Notes: generated from the letters alone by a model not told the origin. A DNA stretch of 64,000 bases from Pseudohoeflea sp964511625 (GCA_964511625.1 CAZEJG010000015.1:16602-80601); one strand, 5' to 3'; positions 1 to 10,207 are shown, numbered from the stretch's first letter. Made by a program: numbers and translations.

Positions 1-1214
1 GCCTGACCGGCATCCTGATCGCCCACGTCTTCTTCAACCTGCCGCTCGCGGCCCGCCTGATGCTGCTGGGCCTCGAACGCCAGCCGCAGGAATACTGGAA
101 GAACGCAGCCATTCTGGGCATGGGCGGCTGGACCACCTTCCGGCTCATCGAGTGGCCGGCGATGGCACGGCCTGCGGCGGGCGCGGCCGGCCTCGTTTTC
201 ATGCTTTGCGTAACCTCCTTCACCCTCGTACTCATCCTCGGCGGCGGACCGGGGGCGACGACGCTGGAAGTGGCGATCTTCCAGGCGCTGCGCTTCGAAT
301 TCGACCCGCCCCGCGCCATCTGGCTCGCCGTCATCCAGATCGTGCTGACGAGCGTCGCCCTTCTCCTCCTCCGGCTGTTGGGGGGAGACGACGACCGGTC
401 GCAATTGCTTGCCATCGGCCGCGACCGCCCCGACGCGAAGGGGGGGATGGCTCGCGCGGCTGACGCGATGCTGATCGTCTTGGGAGCGACCTTTGTCTTC
501 GCCCCGATGGCCGCAACGCTGATCTCCGGACTGACGGCGGATTTCTCGCGACTCGTCTTACGGCCCGCCCTCTGGCAGGCGATCGCCACCAGCCTCGGCA
601 TCGCCGCAGGCGCCGCGACCCTCTCGATCCTCGTCGCGCTGTTGCTGATCCGCGCCCGCTTCGGAGAAGCCTCGGAACGGACCAACGGTCGGCGCGCCCT
701 CGACGGCATCGCCGGCGCCACCGGCTCGCTGGTGCTCTTGGTACCGCCGGTCGTCATGGGGGCCGGATGGTTTCTGCTGCTGCGCGGAGGCCGGTCTTCG
801 CTCGTCGCACCGCTCGCCATCATCATCACCATCAACGCGATGATGGCGCTGCCCTTCGTCATGCGGGTTCTCGAGACCGCCTACCGCGCCGTCCTCAACC
901 GCAACGGACGGCTCGCCCTGTCCCTCGGCGTGACCGGCTGGAATCGCATCCGCCGGATCGACCTGCCCGCACTCGCCAAACCGCTCAGGGCCGCCTTCGC
1001 CTTCGCCATGGCGCTTTCGCTCGGCGATCTCGGCGCCATCGCGCTGTTCGGCAACGAGAACCTCGCCACCCTTCCCTGGCTTCTCTACCAGTCGATGGGC
1101 AGCTACCGGACCACCGACGCCGCCGGGATCGCGCTCGTGCTCGGCGTCCTCTGCGTCACCCTGATGATATTCGCCGACCGTTCGCCGGTCGGCCGCACCG
1201 GAGAAAACGCGTGA
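1..1214 (+). CDS. thiP: Thiamine ABC transporter permease ThiP (5' truncated by window edge)
   Basis: This is the C-terminal ~400 residues of a two-lobed inner-membrane permease; the reading frame is open from base 3, so the real start lies outside the window. The first residues (LIAHVFFNLPLAARLML) look like the segment just before the EAA loop of the first lobe. A second set of membrane segments ends near the EAA-like loop around SLGVTGWNRIRRIDLP, which contacts the ATPase. It overlaps the ATPase gene downstream by four bases (GTGA), so the two are co-translated. Known ThiBPQ systems import thiamine and its phosphates. The assignment rests on the pairing and the double-length permease; a ferric-iron-type permease is the main alternative. 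Confidence 0.8.
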   Translation, partial: LTGILIAHVFFNLPLAARLMLLGLERQPQEYWKNAAILGMGGWTTFRLIEWPAMARPAAGAAGLVFMLCVTSFTLVLILGGGPGATTLEVAIFQALRFEFDPPRAIWLAVIQIVLTSVALLLLRLLGGDDDRSQLLAIGRDRPDAKGGMARAADAMLIVLGATFVFAPMAATLISGLTADFSRLVLRPALWQAIATSLGIAAGAATLSILVALLLIRARFGEASERTNGRRALDGIAGATGSLVLLVPPVVMGAGWFLLLRGGRSSLVAPLAIIITINAMMALPFVMRVLETAYRAVLNRNGRLALSLGVTGWNRIRRIDLPALAKPLRAAFAFAMALSLGDLGAIALFGNENLATLPWLLYQSMGSYRTTDAAGIALVLGVLCVTLMIFADRSPVGRTGENA

Positions 1215-1930
1215 AGCCTGCCCTTGAAATGCGTGGTGTCGAGCGAAAGCTCGGCGGCACCACGATGCGCTTCGATTTCAGCCGGCAGAAGGGATCGGTC
1301 ACCGCCATCCTGGGCCCTTCGGGCTCCGGCAAGTCGACGCTCCTCAACCTGGTCGCCGGCTTTCTCCGCCCCGATCGCGGCGAGGTCCGGATCGACGGGA
1401 AGGATGTCGGCGAGCTTCCGCCGGGCGACCGCGGCGTTTCCATGGTGTTCCAGGACAACAACCTCTTCGCCCATCTCGACATCGCGACCAATATTGGTCT
1501 CGGGCTCGATCCCGCCCTCAGGCTCGGTGCGCAGATGCGGGACCGGATCGCGACCGCGCTCGAACGGGTGGGGCTCGCCGGTTTCGAAAAACGCCTGCCG
1601 GGCACCCTCTCGGGCGGTGAGCGCCAGCGCGTTGCACTCGCACGCGCCTTTGCCAGGGCACGGCCGCTCCTGCTTCTCGACGAACCCTTCGACGGCCTCG
1701 GTCCCGGGCTCGCCGCCGACATGCTGGAACTGATGCTGGAAATCCGCGCGGACGTCGATGCCACCGTCCTGATGGTCACCCACGATCCGCGCGAGGCAGC
1801 GACAGCGGCCGACCAGGTGCTCTTCGTTGATCACGGTGCGATCGCCGCCGATGGGCCGATGGACGGCTTCTTCGAGCGCGAGGACCTGCCCGCACTCAGC
1901 GCCTATCTGCGCGGCCGGCCGGACCGCTAG
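1211..1930 (+). CDS. thiQ: Thiamine ABC transporter ATP-binding protein ThiQ
   Basis: This is a 239-residue ABC ATPase, the usual ThiQ length, that would energise the adjoining permease. It has Walker A (GPSGSGKS), the Q-loop (VFQDNNLFAHL), the signature LSGGERQRVALARAFA, Walker B (LLLLDEPFDGL) and the H-loop (VTHDPREA). The GTG at 1211 is chosen because it overlaps the permease stop and the protein then begins VKPALEMRGVERKLGG, a normal NBD start. The short spacing between Walker A and the Q-loop, with the sequence FAHLDIATNIGLGL, is typical of ThiQ. No terminator is evident after the stop. Confidence 0.85.
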   Translation: MKPALEMRGVERKLGGTTMRFDFSRQKGSVTAILGPSGSGKSTLLNLVAGFLRPDRGEVRIDGKDVGELPPGDRGVSMVFQDNNLFAHLDIATNIGLGLDPALRLGAQMRDRIATALERVGLAGFEKRLPGTLSGGERQRVALARAFARARPLLLLDEPFDGLGPGLAADMLELMLEIRADVDATVLMVTHDPREAATAADQVLFVDHGAIAADGPMDGFFEREDLPALSAYLRGRPDR

Positions 1931-2141
1931 CGGCCGGGCGACGAAAGTCACCCGAATTGCCATATTTTGGTCGCGCGTTGCTGGCAATTGGACGCTGGTG
2001 CGCGCTGATGAATTAGGATAATCAGTGCAACCAACCCGTCCGCGCGGGCGTTGACGGCCCGAATGATGCGGGCTGCAATCATCCGCGACATGCCCCCTTC
2101 ACCGGCCTCGATCCCAGCGGCCGAACGCGAATTCGGAGTGT

Positions 2142-3695
2142 ATGCCGAACCTTCTTCCCCATGACATGCCAAAGCTCCCGAGCGCCCGCGCCACCGGCCG
2201 CGGCGGGGATGCCGGCTTGCCTCATGGGACGCGGAGGTTGAACCTGCGCGCCGTCCCGCTTCTCGCCGCCCTCCTTCTCGCAGGCTGCCAGACGCTCGGC
2301 GTCGACGTCTACAAACCCGACGTCAAGCCCTCCGACCAGCCGCAGACCGCGGAGAACGCCGCCAACGCCGATCCGCGCAGCCGGATCGGGGCGAGCGAGC
2401 ATCCCCGCATCGTGGCCAGTTATGGCGGCGAATACCGCGACCAGCGCACCGAGAAACTGCTCGCCCGCATCATCGGCAAGCTGACGCTGGTGTCGGAAAA
2501 CCCCAAACAGGCCTATCGGGTGACCGTTCTGAACTCGCCGGCCGTCAACGCTTTCGCGCTGCCGGGCGGTTATGTCTACGTCACACGCGGCCTGCTGGCG
2601 CTCGCCAACGATGCCTCGGAAGTGGCTGCCGTCATCGCCCACGAGATGGGCCACGTGACCGCCAATCACGGCATCGAGCGCCGCCAGCGTGAACGCGAGG
2701 AAGCGCTCGCCGAACGCATGGCCGAAACCTCGATCTCCGGCGGTCTGGCCGCCAAACAGGAGATCGCCCAGAGCAAGCTGCGCCTGGCCGCCTTCTCGCG
2801 GAACCAGGAACTGGAAGCCGATGCCATCGGCATCCGCATGCTGGGCGAGGCCGGTTACGATCCCTATGCCGCTTCCCGCTTTCTGGAATCAATGGAAGCC
2901 TATGGCCGCTTCATGGCCGTCGATCCCACCTCCGACCAGAGCCTCGATTTTCTCTCGAGCCATCCCAACGCCCCGCAACGCGTGGAGCTCGCCAAGAACC
3001 ACGCCCGTGCTTTCGGCGCGGACGGCAGCGTCGACCGTGGCCGCGATTTCTACCTCGACGGCATAGACGGCCTGCTCTACGGCGACAGCCCGCAGGAAGG
3101 CTATGTGCGCGGCAACGTCTTCCTGCATCCGACCCTCGGAATCAGGTTTGAGGTGCCGAAGGATTTCCGCATCGACAACAAGGCCGACGCGGTGATGGCG
3201 ACCGGACCGAACGATCTGGCGATCCGCTTCGACGGGGTCAGCGAGACATCGCGCCGATCGCTGTCCGATTACATGGCGAGCGGCTGGGTGACCGGTCTCA
3301 TTCCCGGCTCGATCCGCGAGACCCGCATCGCCGGTTTCCCCGCCGCGAGCGCGCGGGCCCGCGCAGACCGCTGGGATTTCGACGTGACCGTCATCAAGGT
3401 CGACGACCGCATCTACCGCTTCCTGACGGCGGCACCACTCGATTCACCGGATCTGGAACCCACGGCAGAAATGCTGCGCGCTACCTTCCGCAAGCTGACG
3501 GCCGGCGAGGCCCAGGCCCTGCAGCCGCTGCGCATTCGCGTCGTCACCGCCAGGCCGGGCGATTCCATCACCACGCTCGCCGGGCGCATGCGCGGGACCG
3601 ACCGCAAGGTCGAGCTGTTCAAGCTGCTCAACGCGATCGGGCCTGGCGCTTCCGTCGTCAGCGGCGACCGCTACAAGATCATCACCGACCAGTAG
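2142..3695 (+). CDS. M48 family zinc metalloprotease, putative lipoprotein
   Basis: The protein has 517 residues as drawn. It begins with a basic stretch, a hydrophobic segment and a lipobox (LLAGC, Cys49), so it is probably exported and lipid-anchored facing the periplasm. HEMGH at 167-171 is the HExxH zinc site of peptidase family M48, and NQELEADAIG supplies the third, glutamate ligand. The C-terminal third ends in a LysM-like segment (ARPGDSITTLAGRM...GDRYKII). Bacterial M48 lipoproteins of this type act in envelope protein quality control (BepA/YfgC relatives). The exact start is uncertain: several ATGs precede the signal peptide, and the one drawn has GGAG only three bases upstream. Confidence 0.85.
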   Translation: MPNLLPHDMPKLPSARATGRGGDAGLPHGTRRLNLRAVPLLAALLLAGCQTLGVDVYKPDVKPSDQPQTAENAANADPRSRIGASEHPRIVASYGGEYRDQRTEKLLARIIGKLTLVSENPKQAYRVTVLNSPAVNAFALPGGYVYVTRGLLALANDASEVAAVIAHEMGHVTANHGIERRQREREEALAERMAETSISGGLAAKQEIAQSKLRLAAFSRNQELEADAIGIRMLGEAGYDPYAASRFLESMEAYGRFMAVDPTSDQSLDFLSSHPNAPQRVELAKNHARAFGADGSVDRGRDFYLDGIDGLLYGDSPQEGYVRGNVFLHPTLGIRFEVPKDFRIDNKADAVMATGPNDLAIRFDGVSETSRRSLSDYMASGWVTGLIPGSIRETRIAGFPAASARARADRWDFDVTVIKVDDRIYRFLTAAPLDSPDLEPTAEMLRATFRKLTAGEAQALQPLRIRVVTARPGDSITTLAGRMRGTDRKVELFKLLNAIGPGASVVSGDRYKIITDQ

Positions 3696-3718
3696 GCGAA
3701 AGCCGACACTTGGAACAG

Positions 3719-3745
3719 AAACGGCGCCTCGTGGGCGCCGTTTTT
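3719..3745 (+). terminator. Rho-independent terminator after the M48 gene
   Basis: Ten-base perfect stem AAACGGCGCC / GGCGCCGTTT with a five-base loop, running into a T tract on the + strand. It lies 23 bases after the protease stop and just before the convergent rpoH stop; the A run on the other side could let it work in both directions. Confidence 0.85.
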
Positions 3746-3766
3746 GTCTTGCATGGATCGTGTCGC

Positions 3767-4630
<864 letters not shown>

Positions 4631-4764
4631 GTGTCTCTCCTTTTCAGCTGCCGGCGGGCGTCTTCTCGGCCGTCGGGGATCGGATTGACCGCTGGTGAAA
4701 AGGGATTCTGGAGTCCGGAGACCCCGGCAATGGATTTGGCGGCTAATCCTCTCGTCCTGTGCGC

Positions 4765-4789
4765 AACGCGCGGGCGTGGGCGAGGTTCC
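4765..4789 (-). promoter_or_regulatory. EcfG (RpoE2)-type promoter upstream of rpoH
   Basis: Read on the minus strand this is GGAAC, exactly 16 bases, then CGTT, matching the consensus of the alphaproteobacterial general-stress sigma factor EcfG. It ends 134 bases before the rpoH start codon and points at it. In Sinorhizobium the RpoE2 factor is known to drive rpoH2. Confidence 0.8.
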
Positions 4790-4855
4790 CGCATTTGCAA
4801 ATTTTTTTGAATAATACCAGCCGAGGGCGACCAGACACCGCACCGCCCGCGCAAA

Positions 4856-4885
4856 AGAAAAGACCCGGCTCAGGAAGCCGGGTCT
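4856..4885 (-). terminator. Rho-independent terminator of carD
   Basis: Perfect ten-base stem AGACCCGGCT / AGCCGGGTCT with a five-base loop; on the minus strand it is followed by TTTTCTTTT. It lies 32 bases downstream of the carD stop and separates carD from the rpoH promoter. Confidence 0.85.
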
Positions 4886-4917
4886 CTCGGAAAATCAAAC
4901 AGTTGGGCAGCCTCGGA

Positions 4918-5487
4918 TCAGGCCGCTTCTTCCTGACTGTCGCTGTCGTCGTTCGCCTTGCCGCGCTTCGGACCCTTGGCCAGGTGCGTCTCGATGAGGC
5001 GCACGGACTCTGTCTCCGACATCTTGTTCACGGCGGCGATTTCGCGCGCCATGCGGTCGAGGGCGGCTTCATAGAGCTGACGCTCGGAATAGGACTGCTC
5101 CGGCTGGTTGTCGGCACGGAAGAGATCGCGGACCACTTCGGCGATCGAGATCAGATCGCCGGAATTGATCTTGGCATCATATTCCTGTGCGCGACGCGAC
5201 CACATGGTCCGCTTGATCCGGGCCTTGCCGGTGACGACCTTGAGGGCGCGGTCGACATAATCGGTTTCAGACAGCTTGCGCATGCCGATGGTGGAGGCCT
5301 TGGCGACCGGCACCTTCAGACGCATCTTGTCTTTCTCGAAGTCGATGACGAAGAGCTCGAGCTTGTGGCCGGCCACTTCCTGTTCCTCGATGGCGACGAT
5401 CTGGCCGACACCATGAGCGGGATAAACAATCGACTCGCCGGTCTTGAAACCCTGGCGCTGAGAAGACTTCTTTTGCTGAGTCGTCAT
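4918..5487 (-). CDS. carD: CarD family transcriptional regulator
   Basis: The protein has 189 residues. The N-terminal CarD/TRCF RNA-polymerase-interacting domain (about 14-75) includes YPAHGVGQI and the beta-rich segment up to LKVPVAKASTIGMRKLS. A helical DNA-binding region follows (MWSRRAQEYDAKINSGDLISIAEVVRDL, with WSRRAQEY matching the conserved CarD motif), and the tail is acidic. CarD proteins bind the RNA polymerase beta subunit and stabilise open complexes at many promoters, including rRNA promoters. The gene stands alone between its terminator and a long upstream leader. The start ATG has AGGGAG upstream. Confidence 0.92.
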   Translation of the reverse strand: MTTQQKKSSQRQGFKTGESIVYPAHGVGQIVAIEEQEVAGHKLELFVIDFEKDKMRLKVPVAKASTIGMRKLSETDYVDRALKVVTGKARIKRTMWSRRAQEYDAKINSGDLISIAEVVRDLFRADNQPEQSYSERQLYEAALDRMAREIAAVNKMSETESVRLIETHLAKGPKRGKANDDSDSQEEAA

Positions 5488-5861
5488 ACGTGGTCAAAAC
5501 TCCCTGTTATAGGTATCGGAGGCATGCCCGTGGACCTGTGGCAAACTCCGCGCAGCTCGACGGCCGCGGTGCTGCTGACACAACATGGATCCCAAAGTCC
5601 GGAAAGGATGGCGGTCGACAAGGTGATGCCGCAACAAGACTTGCGACATAGGCTACCGCCATGAGGACGTTTCCGAGTTTATTGGTTTATTCGCCCCGAC
5701 GGCGCCTTTGAATATGTCAGTGCTCTTTACCTAACATAATTATGCGCAGAAATCAATTATTTGCTGCTCTGCCGCATGACGCTGCGGAAGAACAGGGTAA
5801 ACAGGCGTCGGCAAAACCGCGCTGGGGAGCCTGTACGCCGGTCGGGACGGCGGATGTCGGC
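5488..5861. other. Intergenic region between fdxA and carD, no gene recognised
   Basis: This 374-base stretch separates the fdxA stop from the carD start, both genes on the minus strand. No ORF with a plausible start and family match is seen. An AT-rich patch at about 5680-5765 could hold the carD promoter, but no clear -35/-10 pair can be fixed by eye. Confidence 0.5.
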
Positions 5862-6200
5862 TCAGTCGCCCTGACCGGGCTCCGGCGAGAAGTACTTCTC
5901 GAGCTTTCCGTCTTCGCCGTCGAACTTCTTGGCGTCTTCCGGAGCGTCACGCTTGACCGTGATGTTCGGCCATTTGTCGGCGTACTCCGTATTGAGCTCC
6001 AGCCACTTGTCGAGACCCGGCTCGGTGTCCGGCTTGATCGCCTCTGCGGGGCATTCCGGCTCGCAAACGCCACAGTCGATGCACTCGTCCGGGTGAATGA
6101 CCAGCATGTTCTCACCCTCATAGAAGCAGTCGACGGGGCAAACCTCGACGCAATCCATGTATTTGCATTTGATGCAATTGTCGGTGACGATGTAGGTCAT
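5862..6200 (-). CDS. fdxA: Seven-iron ferredoxin FdxA
   Basis: A 112-residue soluble electron carrier. Cysteines 9, 17, 21 and 25 and cysteines 40, 43, 46 and 50 match the [3Fe-4S][4Fe-4S] pattern of Azotobacter FdI-type ferredoxins (MTYIVTDNCI; DECIDCGVCEPECPAEAI). The long C-terminal tail (KWLELNTEYADKWPNI) is typical of the family. The ATG at 6200 begins with the conserved MTYIVTDNCI and has GGGAG upstream; a longer upstream extension of the frame is not conserved-looking. Physiological partners cannot be told from the context. Confidence 0.93.
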   Translation of the reverse strand: MTYIVTDNCIKCKYMDCVEVCPVDCFYEGENMLVIHPDECIDCGVCEPECPAEAIKPDTEPGLDKWLELNTEYADKWPNITVKRDAPEDAKKFDGEDGKLEKYFSPEPGQGD

Positions 6201-6383
6201 GCGGATGGCTCCCGGAGGGATAGTGGCTGTTCGCGTGGTGAGGTAATCCGTTTGCCACTTGTTGGCAATAGGAACGCCCGCCCCAAGCGTGGTGTCTGCG
6301 CCAATCTGCCGCCGATCAGCCGCCACTTCGAGGCAAGAGAGCCCCGAAATCGGCGCGCACGCGAAAAAATGATCCGGCGAGAG

Positions 6384-6692
6384 CTAGAATCGCGGGGTGG
6401 GCCCCGTGTCAATGGCGGGCGGCGACAGATCCTCGTAGAGGAGCCGCGCCTCGCTGGCCGGTCCCCGGCGCACACCGCAATCGAGGACCCTGTACACGAG
6501 CACCTGTCTCGGCAGTACGATGGTGAGCACGTCGCCGGGCCTCACGGCCGCGCTGGCCGACAGCTTCTTTTCCCCGTTGACCCGCACATGCCCGGAAGTC
6601 GCGAGCTTGCCCGCCAGCCCGCGCGTCTTGGTAACGCGCGCGAAGAACAGCCATTTGTCGATGCGTTGCCGGTCCGGAAGATCGGTCGTCAT
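6384..6692 (-). CDS. S4-domain RNA-binding protein (HslR-like)
   Basis: The 102-residue protein has an N-terminal S4 domain (RIDKWLFFARVTKTRGLAGKLATSGHVRVNG, about 8-40) followed by a short beta-rich tail. It resembles the HslR/RqcH-partner group of S4 proteins that bind stalled 50S subunits after heat shock; that role here is inference. It starts 12 bases after the helicase stop on the same strand, so the two are probably co-transcribed, and both are RNA-directed. Confidence 0.82.
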   Translation of the reverse strand: MTTDLPDRQRIDKWLFFARVTKTRGLAGKLATSGHVRVNGEKKLSASAAVRPGDVLTIVLPRQVLVYRVLDCGVRRGPASEARLLYEDLSPPAIDTGPTPRF

Positions 6693-6704
6693 CGGCGCCG
6701 GCAG

Positions 6705-9700
6705 CTACTTCTTGAGCTGGTCCTTGAGGGCAGCCAGTTTTGCAAACGGGCTGTCGGGATCGATCGGCTTTTCCTTGCGCGGAGGCCGGTCACGGCCCTT
6801 GCCGCCATCCCTGTTGCCGCCGTCGCGGCCCTGGCCGTCCTTGCCGCCACGCTCACCGCGCGGCTTGCCGCCGCCCTTGCCTTGTCCCTGACCATGCCCC
6901 TTGCCGCGGGCCGGACGACGTCCGCCGCCGCCCTCTTCCTCGCGATTGCCGGGACGGCCGCGGCCGCGTGCATTGTCGGATCGGCCGGCCGGACGCCACA
7001 GGAGAACCGGCGCAGGTTGGGCATCTTCCGCCGGCGCATCCGCTGTGGGACTGCCCTCGGCAGGCGTTGCTTCGGTGGCCGGAGCTGCGGCAGGAGCCTC
7101 ACCTTCGGGCGCGGCGGAAACCGTCTCGGCGGTCGCCTCACCCTCGATGTCGGCCTTCACCGCATCGGGCGCCGGCGCCGCAGACGGCTGCGGACGATCA
7201 GCGGCGGTGCGGCTGTGAACCACTTCCACGACAGGGCCGGAACCGGTTGAGCCGGCCGCTTCGGCGGCGGCCTTGTCGAGTTCGGCGAGATGTGCGGAGG
7301 CTTCTTCCGCCGGAACCGGTTCGGCGCGATAGCCGAGTCCCTTCAGGATCTCCTCGATGTCCTCCTGCGTGGCGCCGAGGATCGAGAGCATGCCGGTGGT
7401 GGTGATGAAGCGACGGCCGTCATAGCCTGCTTCCGGGCGCTGGCCCGAACCCGGGTTCCACTGCAGCGCCGGGCGGATGAGATCGGCCAGACGCTCGAGG
7501 ATGTCGATACGCACGGCGCGCTTGCCGAGGAAGCGGAAGCCGGCGAGCCGGTAGAATTCGCGATCATAGGACGGATCGGTGGCGACCGAGGTGCGCCCGG
7601 CGGCGAGAAGCGGCACCACTTCGCCGTAACCGGTCTTGTCCATGCCGTCATTGGCAATCGCCCAGAGCAGCGTGATCATCTCGGCCGGCGCCGGCTTCAG
7701 GAGCGCCGGCACGAAGATGTGGTAGGCGCCGAAACGAATGCCGTAGCGGCGCAGGCTGGCGCGCGCGTTCTGGTCGAGATCCTTGATCACGTCCGAAACG
7801 TCGCGGCGGAAGAGGATGCCGAGATTTTCGGTCAGCCGGAAGGCCAGACCGCGCGCGAGACCCTCGAGGTCCTCGGCATGGGTCAGGTCGTCGAGCGGCT
7901 TGAGCACGGTGGCGATCTGGTGATTGACGTAGCGGTCGAGCCGGGCGGCCACGACGTCACGGGCCTGGCCCTCAAGCTGGTCGTCGGCGAGCAGGATGAC
8001 GCGCGGCTTGAGCACGTGATCGCCCGCCACCAGCCGTCCGACCGGATCGCCGAGCCAGCGCACCGTGCCGTCGCTGCCGAGTGCGAAGTCGCCATTGCCC
8101 GACGCATGCAGGCGCGCGGCCCGTGCTTCGAACTCCAGCGCCAGCGCCTTCTGGGCGGCGGCGGTCGCCGCTTTGGCGTCGGCCGCCTCGGCCGACTGGT
8201 CGACGATGAAACGGAACCCCGCCAACTGGCCGACATGGTGGCCTTCGACGAAGACGTCCCCGTTCACACTGATTTCCGCTTCGAGCATCACATTTTCTCT
8301 CAACCGCCTCATGAGCACCGATGTCCTGCGGTCAACGAAGCGTTTCGTCAACCTCTCATGCAGCGCATCGGACAATCGGTCCTCTATTTCTCGTGCCTTT
8401 TCCTGCCAGTGTGTCGGATCGGCAAGCCAGTGCGGACGGTTGGAAATGTAGGTCCATGTCCTGATCTGGGAGATCCGCGCGGCGAGCGTATCGATATCGC
8501 CCTCCGTCGAATCGCAGCGCCGCACCTGTTCGGCAAGATAATCCTCGCGCACCGCGCCGTGACGTACAAGGTCACGATAGAGCGTTGCGATGATGTCGGC
8601 GTGCTGAGCCGGCGCTATGCGCCGGTAGTCGGGCAGCGCGCAGACTTCCCACAAGAGTTCCACCGCCTTCGGCGTCGTCGCCATGTCGCGCACCTCGAAA
8701 TCGCTGGCGAGGTGTTCGAGCGCCCTTTGGTCGACTGCCGGCAACGCGCGGGTCAGCCCCTGTACCGGCGGTGTCTGTTCGAGACTTTCCACCAGTGCCT
8801 TGAGGCTGGAAAAATCGAGCGCCTTCGAGCGCCACTGCAGGATCCGGACCGGATCGACCACATGACTTTCGAGTCGCTCGACCAGTTCATCCTCGAAAGG
8901 CTGCACCCGCGCGGTGACGCCAAACGTGCCGTCACGCAGATGGCGGCCGGCGCGACCGGCGATCTGGGCGAACTCGCCCGTCGTGAGCCGCCGGTGGGTA
9001 TAGCCGTCGAACTTGCGCTCCTGGGCGAAGGCGACATGATCGACATCGAGATTGAGCCCCATGCCGATGGCGTCGGTGGCGACCAGGAAATCGACGTCGC
9101 CGTTCTGGTAGAGCTCGACCTGGGCATTGCGGGTGCGCGGGCTGAGCGCCCCGAGAACCACGGCCGCGCCACCGCGCTGGCGGCGCACCAGTTCGGCGAT
9201 GGCATAGACCTCGTCGGCGGAAAAGGCGACGATCGCCGAACGCCGCGGCAGCCGCGTGATCTTCTTCGATCCCGCGTAGACGAGCTGCGACAGGCGCGGC
9301 CGCTCGACCACGGTCAGGCCCGGCAGCAGGTTCTCCAGAATGCCGCGCACGCTCGAGGAGCCGAGAAGCAGCGTCTCCTCGCGGCCGCGCAGGCCGAGAA
9401 TGCGGTCGGTAAAGACATGACCGCGTTCGAGATCGCCGGCCAGTTGCACCTCGTCGATGGCGACGAAGGCGACATCGGCCTTCTGCGGCATGGCCTCGAC
9501 CGTGCAGACCGAAAAGCGCGCCTTGGGCGGCGTGATCTTTTCCTCGCCGGTGACCAGCGACACGTTCGCGAGCCCGACCTTCTCGACCATCCGCTGATAG
9601 ACCTCGCGCGCGAGCAGCCGCAGCGGCAAGCCGATGACGCCCGAGGAATGCGCGGCCATGCGCTCGATGGCGAAATGGGTCTTGCCCGTATTGGTCGGGC

Positions 9701-9845
9701 CGAGCACCGCCGTGACACCGCGACCTGACAGGATCAGCGGCTGGCGTTCGGATTTCGCCAGGGCGGCGTTCGTGTGTGCGGATTTCGGGAAGGCGGACAT
9801 CCGTGTCCTGTTGTCTCGTCCGGCAGCGGCCGGCTCTTTCATCAA
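6705..9845 (-). CDS. Suv3-like ATP-dependent RNA/DNA helicase
   Basis: The protein has 1046 residues as drawn. Walker A is GPTNTGKT (49-56) and the motif II box is DEVQ (131-134). Further helicase motifs (GSSSVRGILE; ATDAIGMGLNLDVDHVAF; QIAGRAGRH) place it with the mitochondrial Suv3/alphaproteobacterial MgpS helicases. A low-complexity Ala/Pro/Glu stretch from about residue 880 leads into a Gly/Arg/Lys-rich tail and a final PFAKLAALKDQLKK. Suv3 enzymes unwind structured RNA for decay; the basic tail probably adds RNA binding. An alternative ATG at 9800 (MSAFPKSAHTN) may be the true start. Confidence 0.88.
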   Translation of the reverse strand: MMKEPAAAGRDNRTRMSAFPKSAHTNAALAKSERQPLILSGRGVTAVLGPTNTGKTHFAIERMAAHSSGVIGLPLRLLAREVYQRMVEKVGLANVSLVTGEEKITPPKARFSVCTVEAMPQKADVAFVAIDEVQLAGDLERGHVFTDRILGLRGREETLLLGSSSVRGILENLLPGLTVVERPRLSQLVYAGSKKITRLPRRSAIVAFSADEVYAIAELVRRQRGGAAVVLGALSPRTRNAQVELYQNGDVDFLVATDAIGMGLNLDVDHVAFAQERKFDGYTHRRLTTGEFAQIAGRAGRHLRDGTFGVTARVQPFEDELVERLESHVVDPVRILQWRSKALDFSSLKALVESLEQTPPVQGLTRALPAVDQRALEHLASDFEVRDMATTPKAVELLWEVCALPDYRRIAPAQHADIIATLYRDLVRHGAVREDYLAEQVRRCDSTEGDIDTLAARISQIRTWTYISNRPHWLADPTHWQEKAREIEDRLSDALHERLTKRFVDRRTSVLMRRLRENVMLEAEISVNGDVFVEGHHVGQLAGFRFIVDQSAEAADAKAATAAAQKALALEFEARAARLHASGNGDFALGSDGTVRWLGDPVGRLVAGDHVLKPRVILLADDQLEGQARDVVAARLDRYVNHQIATVLKPLDDLTHAEDLEGLARGLAFRLTENLGILFRRDVSDVIKDLDQNARASLRRYGIRFGAYHIFVPALLKPAPAEMITLLWAIANDGMDKTGYGEVVPLLAAGRTSVATDPSYDREFYRLAGFRFLGKRAVRIDILERLADLIRPALQWNPGSGQRPEAGYDGRRFITTTGMLSILGATQEDIEEILKGLGYRAEPVPAEEASAHLAELDKAAAEAAGSTGSGPVVEVVHSRTAADRPQPSAAPAPDAVKADIEGEATAETVSAAPEGEAPAAAPATEATPAEGSPTADAPAEDAQPAPVLLWRPAGRSDNARGRGRPGNREEEGGGGRRPARGKGHGQGQGKGGGKPRGERGGKDGQGRDGGNRDGGKGRDRPPRKEKPIDPDSPFAKLAALKDQLKK

Positions 9846-9924
9846 TACGGGCGCGGTGGCGTTTCCTGAGCAACATATAGGACGTTGCCGCGCCGGGTGA
9901 AAGGCGCTTTCGGGCCACCGCGAA

Positions 9925-9971
9925 TTAACCTCTGGAACAGGGGTGGAACGAATCGGCGACGAATCGCTGAC
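9925..9971 (+). repeat. 47-base direct repeat, copy 1
   Basis: It aligns without gaps to 10208-10254. The last 31 bases (from GGGTGGAACG) differ at one position, while the first 16 are more diverged but share TTAAC and GAAC. It contains an internal tandem of ACGAATCGGCG and ACGAATCGCTG, which gives two closely spaced GAATC sites. Confidence 0.8.
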
Positions 9972-10207
9972 TCGTTGCGGTTGTGGATTTGTTCACGGCT
10001 ATATCTGGCTGAATCACCCCTCCCCGGCACCAGATCGTGAATCGGCTAACGATCCTCCGGCCGGATTCCCCGTCGGAATGATTAACGAACCGGATTCCTC
10101 CGCATCCGAAGAGTCAAGAGGACCGGCAATCGTCCTCAGCGCCACACGAATTCGTTAACATTTCCAGGGATTTGCGGCGGCAGGAGGGCGAAGATCGGGA
10201 TTTTCCG

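Noticed and set aside
821..840. His-rich run in a + strand frame near the thiP 3' half
   Set aside because: It comes from ATCATC repeats read in the wrong frame within thiP; not a metal-binding protein.
7290..9728. 812-codon + strand frame opposite the helicase
   Set aside because: Antisense shadow of the helicase gene; no ribosome-binding site or domain.
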